A stretch of DNA of 64,000 nt, taken from Bacteroidia bacterium. GTDB taxonomy: Bacteria > Bacteroidota > Bacteroidia > Cytophagales > Flammeovirgaceae. The position numbers and the translations under genes were made by a program. Within the stretch, counting starts at the first letter, position 1; each line of letters begins with the position of its first letter. The stretch lies in the NCBI GenBank assembly GCA_030425505.1, contig JAUIAB010000006.1, positions 57,825-121,824 of the forward strand. The letters are read 5' to 3'. Below are positions 42,352 to 53,300 of the stretch, in pieces. The notes beneath the pieces were generated by a model. It was not told the origin of the DNA and did no database searches. It worked only from the letters and a program-made list of their open reading frames with translations.

Positions 42352-43356
42352 ATGTCTTCAAAGATTAAAGCAGCAATAACAGGAGTAAGTGGTTATCTAC
42401 CGGAATATGTCCTCACTAATAGTGAGCTTGAAAAAATGGTAGATACTACAGATGAATGGATTACAGAGAGGACGGGAGTCAAAGAGAGAAGAATTTTGAA
42501 AGAACCTGGTGCTGGTACTTCCTTCATGGGTACGCGAGCTGTACAAAGCTTATTAGAAAAAACAAATACTTCTCCAGATGAGATTGATCTTTTAATTTGT
42601 GCTACTGTTACACCTGATATGCCTTTCCCTGCTACAGCTAACTTAATTGCAGCAGATGTAAAGGCTACAAATGCTTTTAGTTATGATATTTCTGCTGCTT
42701 GTTCAGGTTTTTTATATGCACTGGTAACAGCTTCTCAATTTATTTCTGCTGGAACGTTTAAAAAAGTTGTAGTTGTCGGGGCAGATAAAATGTCCAGCAT
42801 TATTGATTATGAAAATAGAGCTACCTGTATCATTTTTGGAGATGGTGCTGGAGCAGTATTACTTGAGCCAAGTACGGATAGTTTAGGTATTCAGGACTTT
42901 ATACTTCGCTCTGATGGTAGAGGTGTTGAGTTTTTAAATATGCCAGCTGGAGGTAGTAGAAAGCCAGCATCTATTGAAACAGTAAATGCAAAAGAACATT
43001 TTGTTTATCAAGACGGAAAGTCTGTTTTTAAGGAAGCTGTGAGCAAAATGGCTGATGTATCTGCTGAAGTAATGGAAAGAAATAATCTTAAAGGTGATGA
43101 TGTAGACTATCTGGTTCCTCATCAGGCAAACAAAAGAATTATAGATGCAACCGCAAGGAGAATGGGTGTTGGGGATGAAAAAGTAATGCTAAATATTCAA
43201 AAATATGGAAATACAACTGCTGCAACGATTCCTCTTTGTTTATGGGATTATGAAAACAAACTACATGAAGGTAGTAATTTAATATTAGCAGCATTTGGAG
43301 GGGGATTTACTTGGGGAGCTGTTTACGTAAAGTGGGCTTTAGATAATAAAAACTAA
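42352..43356 (+). CDS. fabH: 3-oxoacyl-ACP synthase III (KAS III)
   Basis: FabH condenses acetyl-CoA with malonyl-ACP to start fatty-acid synthesis. The 334 residues fit the family. The catalytic triad is Cys117 ([12 protein letters not shown]), His257 (VPHQANKRI) and Asn287 ([11 protein letters not shown]); the C-terminal loop [11 protein letters not shown] is normal. It heads a run of efp, accB and accC in the same direction with short gaps (5 bp to efp). plsX, often just upstream, is absent. Some Bacteroidota carry several FabH copies, so a role in a second pathway is possible but not needed. Confidence 0.96.
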   Translation: MSSKIKAAITGVSGYLPEYVLTNSELEKMVDTTDEWITERTGVKERRILKEPGAGTSFMGTRAVQSLLEKTNTSPDEIDLLICATVTPDMPFPATANLIAADVKATNAFSYDISAACSGFLYALVTASQFISAGTFKKVVVVGADKMSSIIDYENRATCIIFGDGAGAVLLEPSTDSLGIQDFILRSDGRGVEFLNMPAGGSRKPASIETVNAKEHFVYQDGKSVFKEAVSKMADVSAEVMERNNLKGDDVDYLVPHQANKRIIDATARRMGVGDEKVMLNIQKYGNTTAATIPLCLWDYENKLHEGSNLILAAFGGGFTWGAVYVKWALDNKN

Positions 43357-43361
43357 ATAAC

Positions 43362-43925
43362 ATGGCAACAACTGCTGATTTTAGAAACGGTCTTTGCTTA
43401 GAATACAACCATGATATTTATTCAATTGTTGAGTTTCAACATGTAAAACCTGGCAAAGGACCTGCTTTTGTTAGAACTAAATTAAAAAGTTTAAAAACTG
43501 GAAAAGTTATAGAAAATACCTTTTCAGCTGGTCATAAGGTTACTACTGCAAGAGTAGAAAAAAGACCCCATCAATTTCTTTACAAAGATGATATAGGGTT
43601 TCATTTTATGGATAGCAATACTTTTGAGCAAGTGTCTATTGAAGAAAAACTTATTGAAAATAACGACTTGCTAAAAGAAGGTCAGGAAGTTGAGGTTATG
43701 TATCATGCGGAAAAAGAGCTTATATTAGGCTGTGAGCTTCCTCAGTTTGTAGAGCTTGAAATAACTTATACTGAGCCAGGTCTAAAAGGTGATACAGCAA
43801 CAAATGCTTCTAAGCCTGCTACTTTGGAAACAGGAGCAACAATTCAGGTGCCTTTATTTATTGGGCAAGATGAAAAAATAAAAATAGATACTAAGAATCG
43901 GTCTTATGTAGAACGAGTCAAATAA
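43362..43925 (+). CDS. efp: Elongation factor P
   Basis: EF-P (187 residues) relieves ribosome stalling at proline runs. Its three-barrel layout is intact: N-terminal KOW-like domain with the tip loop VKPGKGPAF (Lys32, the position modified in many bacteria), then the two OB domains ending KNRSYVERVK. No EpmA/EpmB modification genes are visible nearby. It lies 5 bp after fabH and 13 bp before accB, so the three are probably co-transcribed. Confidence 0.97.
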   Translation: MATTADFRNGLCLEYNHDIYSIVEFQHVKPGKGPAFVRTKLKSLKTGKVIENTFSAGHKVTTARVEKRPHQFLYKDDIGFHFMDSNTFEQVSIEEKLIENNDLLKEGQEVEVMYHAEKELILGCELPQFVELEITYTEPGLKGDTATNASKPATLETGATIQVPLFIGQDEKIKIDTKNRSYVERVK

Positions 43926-43938
43926 AACGAACGTAATT

Positions 43939-44436
43939 ATGAAGGCTAAAGAAATAAAAGATCTCATTCAATTTATCGCGGATAGTGGTTTAGGAGAGAT
44001 AGATATAGAGACAGAGGAAATAAAACTCCATGTAAAAAGATCCTCTACGACTTCACAAATTGTAGCTTCTGTTGAGCAACAACCTATAATTAGTTCTGCT
44101 CCAGCTATTACTACTCCTGAGGTTAATACCCAAGAGAAAGTCCAGGCTCATCCTGAAAACTCTGGCTCTAAGAAAGATAGTGCTTCTTTAGATAATCTTG
44201 TAGAAATAAAATCTCCAATGATAGGAACTTTCTACAGAGCTGCAACTCCTGAGTCAGATGTATTTATAAATATTGGAGATGAAGTAAACAAGGGAGATGT
44301 TGTCTGTATTGTAGAAGCAATGAAGCTTTTTAATGAAATTGAGTCAGATATTTCAGGTAAAATAGTGAAGGTTCTTGTAGACAATGCTTCACCTATTGAG
44401 TATGATCAACCATTGTTTTTAGTTGAGCCAAACTAA
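43939..44436 (+). CDS. accB: Biotin carboxyl carrier protein of acetyl-CoA carboxylase
   Basis: A 165-residue BCCP. N-terminal part MKAKEIKDLIQFIADSGLGEIDIETEEIKLHVKR, a flexible Ser/Thr/Pro/Ala-rich linker (about 45-85), then the biotinyl domain with Lys129 in VEAMKLFNEIE. It carries CO2 from biotin carboxylase to the carboxyltransferase in the first step of fatty-acid synthesis. accC follows 38 bp downstream. Confidence 0.97.
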   Translation: MKAKEIKDLIQFIADSGLGEIDIETEEIKLHVKRSSTTSQIVASVEQQPIISSAPAITTPEVNTQEKVQAHPENSGSKKDSASLDNLVEIKSPMIGTFYRAATPESDVFINIGDEVNKGDVVCIVEAMKLFNEIESDISGKIVKVLVDNASPIEYDQPLFLVEPN

Positions 44437-44474
44437 TTTCTTTGTTCCATTAAATAATAAATATTCTTTTAGCT

Positions 44475-45818
44475 ATGTTTAAAAAAATACTCATTGCCAA
44501 TAGAGGAGAAATAGCCCTCAGAGTAATACGAACCTGTGCTGAAATGGGTATTAAAACCGTTGCAGTATACTCTAAAGCAGATGAAGATAGCTTACATGTA
44601 AAGTTTGCTGACGAAGCGGTTTGCATTGGTCCTCCTGCAAGTAAAGACTCTTACTTAAACATTCCTAATATTATTAGTGCTGGCGAAATAACCAATGCAG
44701 ATGCTATCCACCCAGGTTATGGCTTTTTGGCAGAGAATGCTCAGTTCTCAGCTATTTGTAAAGAAAACAATATAAAATTCATAGGTGCGTCTCCTGAAAT
44801 GATCAACTCAATGGGAGATAAAGCAACAGCAAAAGCTACTATGAAAAAAGCTGGTGTTCCTACAATACCAGGTTCAGAAGGTCTTTTAAGTTCTATTGAT
44901 GAGGGTAAGAAAATAGCCAAGAAAATAGGATACCCAGTATTGTTGAAGGCAACAGCTGGAGGAGGGGGAAAAGGTATGAGGATCGTAAACGAGGCAAAAG
45001 GCTTTGAAAAAGCATGGTTAGATGCTAAAAATGAAGCTGGTGCATCTTTTGGAAACGATGGCTTATATCTTGAAAAGTTTGTAGAAGAACCTAGGCACGT
45101 AGAGATACAAGTTTTTGGAGATATGTATGGAGGTGCTTGCCATTTATCAGAAAGAGATTGTACTATCCAGAGAAGGCATCAAAAACTGATAGAAGAATCT
45201 CCATCACCTGTTTTAGATGAGAAGCTTAGACAGAAAATGGGAGAAGCAGGTATTAAAGCAGTTCAAGCGATTAATTATGAAGGGGCAGGTACTGTAGAGT
45301 TTCTAGTAGATAAACATGGGGATTTCTACTTTATGGAAATGAATACCCGGATTCAGGTAGAACACCCTGTTACTGAGCAGGTTACGTCTTTTGATCTTAT
45401 TAAAGAACAGATTAAAATTGCTGCTAAAGAAAAAATGTCGGGTAAAAACTATTTACCACAAGGACATGCCATAGAGTGTAGAATAAATGCAGAAGATCCT
45501 GCACAAGGTTTTAGACCAAGTCCTGGCAAAATTACAACTCTTCATACTCCTGGGGGGTTTGGGGTAAGAGTAGATACACATGTGTATGCAGGCTATACAA
45601 TTCCGCCTTTCTATGATTCGATGATAGCTAAATTAATTGTTACTGCATTTACAAGAGAAGAAGCTATTGTCAGGATGAAAAGGGCTTTAGGTGAGTTTGT
45701 TATTGAAGGAGTCAAAACTACTATTCCTTTTCACCAGAAGATGATGGAAAATGAAAAGTTTATTTCAGGTAATTACACAACTAAATTTATTGATGAAGTT
45801 AAATATGAAGATCTCTAG
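44475..45818 (+). CDS. accC: Biotin carboxylase subunit of acetyl-CoA carboxylase
   Basis: A 447-residue ATP-grasp enzyme that carboxylates the biotin on AccB. Motifs: [20 protein letters not shown], the glycine-rich ATP loop [24 protein letters not shown], and the metal and bicarbonate site [14 protein letters not shown]. Length equals the standalone bacterial subunit, not a pyruvate or propionyl carboxylase fusion. It ends the fabH-efp-accB-accC run; no intrinsic terminator was found after it. accA and accD are outside the window. Confidence 0.97.
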   Translation: MFKKILIANRGEIALRVIRTCAEMGIKTVAVYSKADEDSLHVKFADEAVCIGPPASKDSYLNIPNIISAGEITNADAIHPGYGFLAENAQFSAICKENNIKFIGASPEMINSMGDKATAKATMKKAGVPTIPGSEGLLSSIDEGKKIAKKIGYPVLLKATAGGGGKGMRIVNEAKGFEKAWLDAKNEAGASFGNDGLYLEKFVEEPRHVEIQVFGDMYGGACHLSERDCTIQRRHQKLIEESPSPVLDEKLRQKMGEAGIKAVQAINYEGAGTVEFLVDKHGDFYFMEMNTRIQVEHPVTEQVTSFDLIKEQIKIAAKEKMSGKNYLPQGHAIECRINAEDPAQGFRPSPGKITTLHTPGGFGVRVDTHVYAGYTIPPFYDSMIAKLIVTAFTREEAIVRMKRALGEFVIEGVKTTIPFHQKMMENEKFISGNYTTKFIDEVKYEDL

Positions 45819-45930
45819 CCTTCATTAATTTTATACCAATAATTTTTACAACAACTAAAAAAGCTTATATTTAGGTTTACATTTATCAAAGTTATTTTAC
45901 TCTGATATTACAAAAGATTACTTTTTTGGT

Positions 45931-45946
45931 CTTGATTTAAGTCAAG
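45931..45946. promoter_or_regulatory. Palindromic operator candidate upstream of the MarR gene
   Basis: CTTGATTTAAGTCAAG is symmetric at seven of eight positions and lies 39 bp before the MarR start. MarR proteins usually bind 16-20-bp palindromes in their own promoters, so this is a candidate autoregulatory site. Confidence 0.4.
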
Positions 45947-45985
45947 GTCAAATTTTTATTGACAAAACTAAACCTACGCTAAGCT

Positions 45986-46441
45986 TTGGAAAACCATTTA
46001 ATACAATTAGATAACTACGGTTTTATGTTAGAGAAAACCGTCAAACAATTACGACAAAAGCTACAAAGAAAGCTTAATAACGCTAATGCTGAAGTAACTA
46101 TTGATCAATGGATTATTTTAGACTTATTACACAAAGAAGATGGTGTTAATCAAAATGAATTGGCTGCTTCGGCATATAAAGATGCTCCAACTGTTACTAG
46201 GATTATAGATCTTCTTTGTAAAAAGAAGTTCACGGAGAGAGTTCCTGATGCTACCGATAGAAGGAGGTTTAATATAAAATTGACAGAACTTGGCAAACAA
46301 AAAATTAACAACTTATTACCTTTAGTTCAATCGTTTAGAAAGAAAGGGTGGGGTGACCTAACCTTTGAAGATTATCAAACATTAATAAGAATTTTAAAAA
46401 CCATATCGCAAAACGTGCAAACAGCTTTAAGAGATGACTGA
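45986..46441 (+). CDS. MarR-family transcriptional regulator
   Basis: A 151-residue winged helix-turn-helix regulator. Visible parts: dimerisation helices (MLEKTVKQLRQKLQRKL), the DNA-binding region VNQNELAASAYKDAPTVTRIIDLLCKK and the wing DATDRRRFNIKLTELGK. The start is TTG at 45986; an ATG at 46025 would lose the first helix. Its last 8 bp overlap the start of the fumarylacetoacetase gene, so it is translated with the catabolic genes and probably represses them until an aromatic acid ligand binds. The ligand is inferred from context only. Confidence 0.92.
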   Translation: MENHLIQLDNYGFMLEKTVKQLRQKLQRKLNNANAEVTIDQWIILDLLHKEDGVNQNELAASAYKDAPTVTRIIDLLCKKKFTERVPDATDRRRFNIKLTELGKQKINNLLPLVQSFRKKGWGDLTFEDYQTLIRILKTISQNVQTALRDD

Positions 46442-47684
46442 ACATTTATCTACATGGGTAGAAATACCAAAAGATTCTGACTTTACTATTTACAATTTGC
46501 CTTATGGCATTTTTTCAACAGCAAATCACTCTCCAAGAGCGGGTGTTGCTATTGGAGAATATATCGTAGACTTATTTTTTGTCTGTGAGAAAGGTCTTTT
46601 AGAAGGAGTTATTAATGATAGTACTGTTTTTAATAAGGCCTTTCTTAATGATTTTATTTCTTTAGGGAAAGACACATGGAGCAAGCTGAGGAATAAGCTG
46701 ATAGAGCTTCTTTCAGATAGCAATAGTAAGCTTTTTCAACTTAAGAGTGAGGCTTTAGTAGCTCAAAAAGATGCTACTATGCATTTACCAGTACAAATTG
46801 GGGATTACACCGATTTTTACTCAAGTATAGAGCATGCAACCAATGTTGGAAAGATGTTTAGGGATCCTGAAAATGCTCTTTTACCAAACTGGAAGCATAT
46901 TCCAGTGGGGTATCATGGTCGATCTTCATCTATAGTAGTTTCGGGAACAGATATTCATCGCCCTAAGGGACAAACAAAACCTAATGATAGTGAGGTGCCT
47001 ATCTTTTCTGCCTCACGATTATTAGATTTTGAGCTGGAAATGGCTTTTGTAGTAGGGAAGAGCACTAAACTTGGAGAAGCGGTTTCAACAAAAGATGCAG
47101 AGGGTCATATTTTTGGTATGGTTCTTTTCAATGATTGGTCTGCTCGGGATATTCAAAAATGGGAGTATGTGCCCCTTGGCCCTTTCTTAGGTAAAAACTT
47201 TGGTTCTTCTATGTCTCCATGGATTGTAACCTTGGAAGCATTAGAGCCTTTTAGAGTTGACAGCCCTAAGCAAGACCCTAAAGTATTACCATATTTAGAA
47301 TATGAAGGAAAGAAAGGCTTTGATATTAGCTTGGAGGTTTATATTAAGCCAGAAAATAGTGAAGAAACAAAGGTTTGTACTTCCAATTTCAAATATATGT
47401 ATTGGAACATGGCACAACAATTGGCACACCATACAGTAAATGGTTGTAATGTAAATGTTGGAGATGTAATGGCTTCTGGAACTATAAGTGGTAAAGAAAA
47501 ACATGAGTTTGGCTCTATGCTAGAACTTTCATGGGGTGGGAAAAATACCATACCGCTAAAAGATGGTAGCGAAAGGAAATTTTTACAAGATAATGATACC
47601 GTCATTATGAAAGGGCATGCCCAAAAAGAAGAGATAAGAGTTGGGTTTGGAGAGGTAAGATCAAAAATACTTCCTGCAAAGTAA
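46434..47684 (+). CDS. fahA: Fumarylacetoacetase
   Basis: FahA hydrolyses fumarylacetoacetate to fumarate and acetoacetate, the last step of the tyrosine/homogentisate pathway. The 416 residues fit the family. Motifs: N-terminal SH3-like part (LPYGIFSTANHSPRAGVAIGEYIVDL), the catalytic region YTDFYSSIEHATNVGKMFR and HIPVGYHGRSSS, and metal ligands in DFELEMAFVVG and LFNDWSARDIQKWEY. It overlaps the MarR gene by 8 bp and is followed 5 bp later by a flavin reductase. The other pathway genes (hmgA, hppD, maleylacetoacetate isomerase) are not in the window. Confidence 0.95.
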   Translation: MTEHLSTWVEIPKDSDFTIYNLPYGIFSTANHSPRAGVAIGEYIVDLFFVCEKGLLEGVINDSTVFNKAFLNDFISLGKDTWSKLRNKLIELLSDSNSKLFQLKSEALVAQKDATMHLPVQIGDYTDFYSSIEHATNVGKMFRDPENALLPNWKHIPVGYHGRSSSIVVSGTDIHRPKGQTKPNDSEVPIFSASRLLDFELEMAFVVGKSTKLGEAVSTKDAEGHIFGMVLFNDWSARDIQKWEYVPLGPFLGKNFGSSMSPWIVTLEALEPFRVDSPKQDPKVLPYLEYEGKKGFDISLEVYIKPENSEETKVCTSNFKYMYWNMAQQLAHHTVNGCNVNVGDVMASGTISGKEKHEFGSMLELSWGGKNTIPLKDGSERKFLQDNDTVIMKGHAQKEEIRVGFGEVRSKILPAK

Positions 47685-47689
47685 TAAGA

Positions 47690-48592
47690 ATGATCAAAAC
47701 AGTCGATCCAAAAAAAGTAAGCACACAAGAGTTTCATAGTTATTTGCTTGGTGCTGTAGCTCCCAGACCTATAGCCTTTGCAAGTACGGTGGATAAAAAT
47801 GGAGTGGTTAACCTAAGCCCTTTTAGTTTTTTTAATGCTTTCAGTGCAAACCCACCGATCTTAATTTTCTCTCCTGCAAGGAGAGTTAGAAACAATACTA
47901 CAAAGCATACTCTTGAGAATGTTTTAGAACACAAAGAGGTAGTTATCAATATTGTTAACTATGCTATGGTGGAGCAAATGTCTTTGGCTAGTACAGAATA
48001 CGATAAGGGAGTAAATGAGTTTACAAAAGCAGGACTAACAGAAGTGCCATCGAAAATGGTAAAACCCCCAAGAGTAGCTGAAGCACCTGTAGCTTTTGAG
48101 TGTAAAGTGAATGATGTAGTAGCATTAGGTAAAGAAGGTGGAGCAGGAAATTTAATAATTGCAGAAGTAGTATTAGCTCATATTAATGAGGAAATACTAG
48201 ATGAAAGTGCCAAAATAGATCCATTCAAGCTCGATGCTGTAGGAAGATTAGGAGGAAACTGGTATACTAGAGCGAACTATGATGCGCTTTTTGAAATTCC
48301 TAAGCCACTAGCCACAAAAGGGATTGGCATTGATCAAATACCTCAGGAAATACGTAATAGCTCTATTCTTACTGGTAATAATTTAGGTAGACTAGGCAAT
48401 GTAGAAACACTACCTGATAAAGAAGAAATCAAAAGTTTTATACAAACCAACCAACACGTTCAAGAAGTTTTATCTAAAAAAGATAAGACTGAAATTACAC
48501 TTAGCCTTCACAAGTATGCAAAAAAGCTATTAGACGAAAACCAAAACACTGCTTTAGCCTGGAAAGTTTTGATGGCTATTTCTTACTATTAG
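47690..48592 (+). CDS. Flavin reductase family protein (FMN-binding split barrel)
   Basis: A 300-residue protein of the flavin reductase-like/split-barrel family, marked by VAPRPIAFASTVDKNGVVNLSPFSFFNAFSANPP near the N-terminus and EVVINIVN. It should bind FMN and supply reduced flavin or act as an oxidoreductase. Members often lie in Bacteroidota aromatic-catabolism clusters beside fahA, as here (5-bp gap). The exact substrate is unknown. A helical C-terminal extension (from about residue 240) is longer than in minimal flavin reductases. It converges on a glycosyltransferase gene with a 2-bp gap. Confidence 0.9.
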   Translation: MIKTVDPKKVSTQEFHSYLLGAVAPRPIAFASTVDKNGVVNLSPFSFFNAFSANPPILIFSPARRVRNNTTKHTLENVLEHKEVVINIVNYAMVEQMSLASTEYDKGVNEFTKAGLTEVPSKMVKPPRVAEAPVAFECKVNDVVALGKEGGAGNLIIAEVVLAHINEEILDESAKIDPFKLDAVGRLGGNWYTRANYDALFEIPKPLATKGIGIDQIPQEIRNSSILTGNNLGRLGNVETLPDKEEIKSFIQTNQHVQEVLSKKDKTEITLSLHKYAKKLLDENQNTALAWKVLMAISYY

Positions 48593-48594
48593 TA

Positions 48595-49377
48595 CTATTT
48601 AATCCTATTCTTCGCTTTCATCATACTCTCAAACAATCTGGCTGGCAAAACCCATTTTGTAAATTCTACCAATGTAGTTACACAAATTAAGCGAATATAA
48701 TAGAAGTCTACTTTACAGGACTTCAATTTTGACCTAACTACTTTCCAGGTCAAACGCTTTGTTTTCAGGTTTTTAACCTCGGAAAGACCTCCAGCACTAT
48801 AGCATGCAATCATTTTTTGGCTATTGTGAAAACTTCTTCCTTCAACCCAACACTCGAAAATAAACTTAAAGTCTGCAATAATGGGAGTATTTAAGTCAAA
48901 AAGCTTTTCTTTCAGAATTTGTGTTTTTACAAATAGCGACTGGTGACTAAAAACCATTCCTTTCCATAAAAGGTCAGGACTTTTTGCTTTCTTTATTTTG
49001 ATGAATGAGTCATAAATAACCTCGTGGTCACCATAAATCAAATCGGGACTATCTTTCAGTAGGCTAAAAACCTTTTTGATGGTAGAAGGTGATTTAAAGT
49101 AATCTCCAGCATTCATAAAATTTACATAATCCCCTTTTACATGATTAAGGCTTTTATTCATTGCATCGTAAATCCCTTTGTCAGGCTTGCTATGCCAGTA
49201 GTCAATCTTATCTTCAAACTTCTTGATTATACTAATAGAGTCATCTGTAGAGCCTCCATCGATAATAATATACTCTAAGTTTTCATAGTCCTGACTTAAA
49301 ACACTTTCTATCGTTTTGGGTAATAGTGGAGCTGCGTTGAAAGTAACGGTAACTATGCTAACCTTAGGGAGATTCAT
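48595..49377 (-). CDS. Family 2 glycosyltransferase
   Basis: A 260-residue GT-A fold enzyme. Motifs: KVSIVTVTFNAAPLLPKTIESVLSQ, IIIDGGSTDDS, DKGIYDAMNKSL and the donor-site acid in FMNAGDYF. It resembles WcaA/WcaE-type transferases of colanic-acid and surface polysaccharide clusters. No membrane helix. It directly follows the GDP-fucose synthase gene (1-bp gap), so the donor may be GDP-fucose, but this is inferred. The acceptor is unknown. Confidence 0.9.
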   Translation of the reverse strand: MNLPKVSIVTVTFNAAPLLPKTIESVLSQDYENLEYIIIDGGSTDDSISIIKKFEDKIDYWHSKPDKGIYDAMNKSLNHVKGDYVNFMNAGDYFKSPSTIKKVFSLLKDSPDLIYGDHEVIYDSFIKIKKAKSPDLLWKGMVFSHQSLFVKTQILKEKLFDLNTPIIADFKFIFECWVEGRSFHNSQKMIACYSAGGLSEVKNLKTKRLTWKVVRSKLKSCKVDFYYIRLICVTTLVEFTKWVLPARLFESMMKAKNRIK

Positions 49378-49378
49378 T

Positions 49379-50299
49379 CTAAAGAAACTTATCTGTATAT
49401 GTCTTCAAAATACCCTCTTTAAGAGGGGTTTTATGCTGCCAACCTATTCCATGAACCTTCGAAACATCTAATAGCTTTCTTGGAGTGCCATCAGGCTTAG
49501 ATTGATCCCAATGTATTTTACCTTCAAACTTAATTATATCTTTTATCAGCTCAGCCAATTCTTTAATAGAAATATCCTGTCCCGTTCCAATATTTACAAA
49601 TTCTTTAGAGTTATACTCTTTCATCAAAAAAAGGCATGCATCGGCTAAATCGTCTACATGTAAAAACTCTCTTCTTGGTGAACCGCTTCCCCAAACTTCT
49701 ACACGAGGCATCTTATTAATCTTTGCTTCATGAAACTTCCTCAACAAAGAAGGTAAGACATGTGCTTTTTGCAGATCGTAATTATCATTCGTCCCATAAA
49801 GATTAGTGGGCATTACGGAAATAAAATTACACCCATATTGATCTCTGTAGGCTTCACACATTTTAATTCCAGCAATCTTTGCAATAGCGTAGGGCTCGTT
49901 AGTAGGTTCTAGCAATCCTGTTAATAAATACTCTTCTTTGATAGGTTGTGCTGCAAGCTTTGGGTAGATGCAAGAAGAACCTAAGAACAGAAGCTTTTGA
50001 ACTTCATTTTTATACGCTTGGTGAATTACATTATTTTGGATTGCAAGATTATCGTACAGAAACTCCGCTCTAAACTGATTATTAGCTAGTATTCCTCCAA
50101 CTTTTGCTGCCGAAAGAAAAACGAAGTCTGGTCTTTCTTTTTGAAAAAAGCTTTGAACCTCCGGCTGGTTTCTCAAATCTAGTTCTTTAGAGGATCTAAC
50201 TACAATATTTTCATAACCCTCTTCTTTAAGCTTTCTGTAAATGGCAGAACCTACCATTCCATTATGTCCTGCAACATAAATTTTATCTTTTTTCTCCAC
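49379..50299 (-). CDS. fcl: GDP-L-fucose synthase
   Basis: A 306-residue short-chain dehydrogenase that turns GDP-4-keto-6-deoxymannose into GDP-L-fucose with NADPH. Motifs: nucleotide loop VAGHNGMVGSAIYRKL, LGSSCIYPKLA with the catalytic serine (Ser108 or Ser109), and Tyr137/Lys141 in YAIAKIAG, matching the E. coli enzyme positions within one or two residues. The start is GTG at 50299. The partner gmd (GDP-mannose dehydratase) is not in the window. The gene lies 9 bp after the TonB receptor gene and 1 bp before a glycosyltransferase. Confidence 0.95.
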   Translation of the reverse strand: MEKKDKIYVAGHNGMVGSAIYRKLKEEGYENIVVRSSKELDLRNQPEVQSFFQKERPDFVFLSAAKVGGILANNQFRAEFLYDNLAIQNNVIHQAYKNEVQKLLFLGSSCIYPKLAAQPIKEEYLLTGLLEPTNEPYAIAKIAGIKMCEAYRDQYGCNFISVMPTNLYGTNDNYDLQKAHVLPSLLRKFHEAKINKMPRVEVWGSGSPRREFLHVDDLADACLFLMKEYNSKEFVNIGTGQDISIKELAELIKDIIKFEGKIHWDQSKPDGTPRKLLDVSKVHGIGWQHKTPLKEGILKTYTDKFL

Positions 50300-50308
50300 T
50301 GTTAATAA

Positions 50309-53300
50309 TCAGATTTTGTAGGTTAATGAGGCAGTAACCATTCTTGGCAATATTGGTCTTGCAAAAATAGGGATACCATTAGCCTCATAGTTTTTCAAAT
50401 TTTCGCTAGTAATTGCTTCTCTTGTGACTCCCAAGCCTACAAGGTCAGCAAAATTGAGTAAGCCAGATGAATTGAATAGATTTCTACAATTAGCAGAAAA
50501 AAGCATTTTTTTAGTTAAAGATAAAGACCCTCCAACATTAAATACACTATAAGCAGAAGCAAACGCAGCATTTCTGTTGTTGTAAGCTCTTTTTCCTGTA
50601 TATCGCCAATTAAAAAATAAAGCAGCCTTTTTGTATCTGAAATGGGGAGTAATATCTAATACTACCCTTGGAACATCTCTTACAATTGTATTTTCAAAGG
50701 TTTCTATTACTTCAGCAAACTGCCAGTCATAAGGCTGCCCATTAGGGTCAAGCTCATTTCTATCTGTTGGTAATCTTCCATCGTTATACATGGTAAACGA
50801 TAACCACCTAGGATCTTGTAAGGTCAAATTGCTTCTTATGCTAAAGCTCTTGCTCAAATGCATGAATGACTCCAACTCAAAACCAATAGTTCTCGACTCA
50901 TTAAAAGTAGTAGGTGTAAAATAAGATAGCCCAGCACCAGAGTTCACCCTTACCTGATAAGGAACATTATTTAGTTTACTATAAAATCCGGTTGCAAATA
51001 AGGATAAAAAAGGAAGGTTAAACTTATACCCTGCTTCTACCTGAATAATCTCTTCTTTAGCACCTTTTTGTACTTCTCTATTAATGAAGTTTTGTGCATA
51101 GAAATCCATATCAGGAACTTTTATGCCTCTGCTTAACCGGCTATAAACCGCAGAGTGAGAATTTAGCTTGTAATTAGCCCCAGCACTCCCTGTCCAATAG
51201 TTGTATCTGAAATTAAATGAATAGATAGTACCATTATTATAACTTGCCGCATAGTCAGATAGTGTAGTATAATCTCCATCTAAGCCATAGGGAATTGCAC
51301 CTGAAATAGTTTTGAAAAGATCGGGCTGCCCATTTTCATTATAGGCAACCTCCAACTCACCAGTTTCAGGGTTTCTTCTTCCAAATAAGGCTAACTCTTC
51401 TAAATTTCTGCCTGTAAGAGCCCTATCAAAGCCTGATTTTTCTCCTTTATGTCTAATAGACTCTAATCGTAACCCAGCATCTATGCTTAAAGAAGAAGTT
51501 AGTTCATAAACATTATTAAAAAATATAGATGCAACCTCAGTGTCCATATTCATTCTCGTGAATGCGGTTGACGAATAAGCCAAAACTCCATCTTCATCTG
51601 TTATTTCTAGAAGCTCCTGATCTACTAACTCCCCTCTTACTTCAGGGAAAATTTGAGTTAACTTATAATCTCCAAAATTGGGATTTGGGTGGGTGCTATA
51701 TACCAGCCTGGGTGTTGCCTCAAAGGTTGTCAAAATAGCATCTGCACTCCAATAGATATCTGTAGTATTTTTTGCTAAATAAATTCCTGCAGTAAACTGA
51801 TTTCTTTCACCTTCTTTTGAAAAAGTAAGTAGATCAGAAAAATCATATGATTCATTTTCCAAATCTACTGCTGCAAATGCCATCAAAAAGTCTCCTATCG
51901 AATTTACATTTTGCGTTGGGTCAGGGCTATTTCTAAACAACAGTTCTCCCGATACAGCATCATAATGGTTATAAAATTGATATACTGGATTTCCTAAAGA
52001 GTCTGCTTCTGGAAAGAGCTCTCTTGCTCCCTGTGATAAAACACCGTTTACTGGAATCATTATATTTCCCGCAAACTGATGATAGTCCTGATTAAAATAA
52101 GAATATCTAGCTTTATTATTTATCGTCCAATTATCGAATAAGTCAAACTCGAACTCTATGCCCAGAGAATAGTTTTGAGCAGCTATCAAGTCTCTAGCAT
52201 CAAAATTTCTTTGAGGTGGATTTTTCAAATCCGTACCTGGTTCACTCAAGTTGGGTAGGGTAGTTTTTAACTCAGGAAATAAGGCACTTTTATTTAAATC
52301 AAACCCTTCAAATGGAATAGCTGTTTCTATATTTCTGATTGGCAAGTACTGAAAAGAGGTTACTCGGTCTTGCAAAAACTTTCCATACACTTTGACAAAA
52401 CCATTCTTAAAAGTTTTAAGCAAATTGCCTTTTGCCTGGCCTCCCTTATTAGCAGTAAATGGTAGATCCCTTGCCCCTTCATCATGTCTGTAAAAGCCTC
52501 CAATATTGTAAAAAAAAGTCTTCCCAAGAGGACCATTTGCGTTAAAATCAATCCTAGAGTATGTTCTCTCACTCCCTTGTAGGCCTCCTTTGAAAGTCAG
52601 TTCTCCAGTAAAATCTTTACTTCCCTGTCTGGAAATAAAATTAAAAATTCCTCCAGGTGAGTTGGCTGAAGAGACAGAAGTGCTGCCTCCTCTTAAAGCT
52701 TCTACTCGCTCTACTGTTGCATCATAACGATGAAACATATCTACCTGTGCGAAACCCAATAAAGTATTCATTATTGGGAGTCCATCTTCCTGTAGAGAAA
52801 CATACCTAAACCCAGTACCAGTACTGGATCCTGCTGCCATTCCTCTGGGAAAAATTCTGGCATCAACTTCTCCTGCAGAATTGTCAACATAAGTTCCAGG
52901 AACTGCTAATAGCAAATCTCCTGTCCCTCTTTGCTGCCTTGTTTTGATAAAAGCTTTGTTAAGAGTAGTAACAGCAACGCTTGACTCCAGCTTAGAGGCC
53001 TTATTAAAAGTACCAGTTACCAGTATCTCATCCATAGAAAGATAATCAGGCATCATTTGTATAACCCCCAAATCTAAATTGCCTTTTAGTGGGACGCTCT
53101 CAATTATTTCTTTGTATCCAATAAATGAAATTTTGACTTTGATATTTTCGTTTTGGCTTTCTCCAGAAATAGAAAAGAATCCATTATTATCTGTTGCAAC
53201 TCCGTATGAAGTACCTTCGATTAAAACAGAAGTTCCAATCAACGGCTGATGTGTTTCATCGACTACTTTTCCTGTAAGCTTAAAATTAGTTTGCCCTAAG

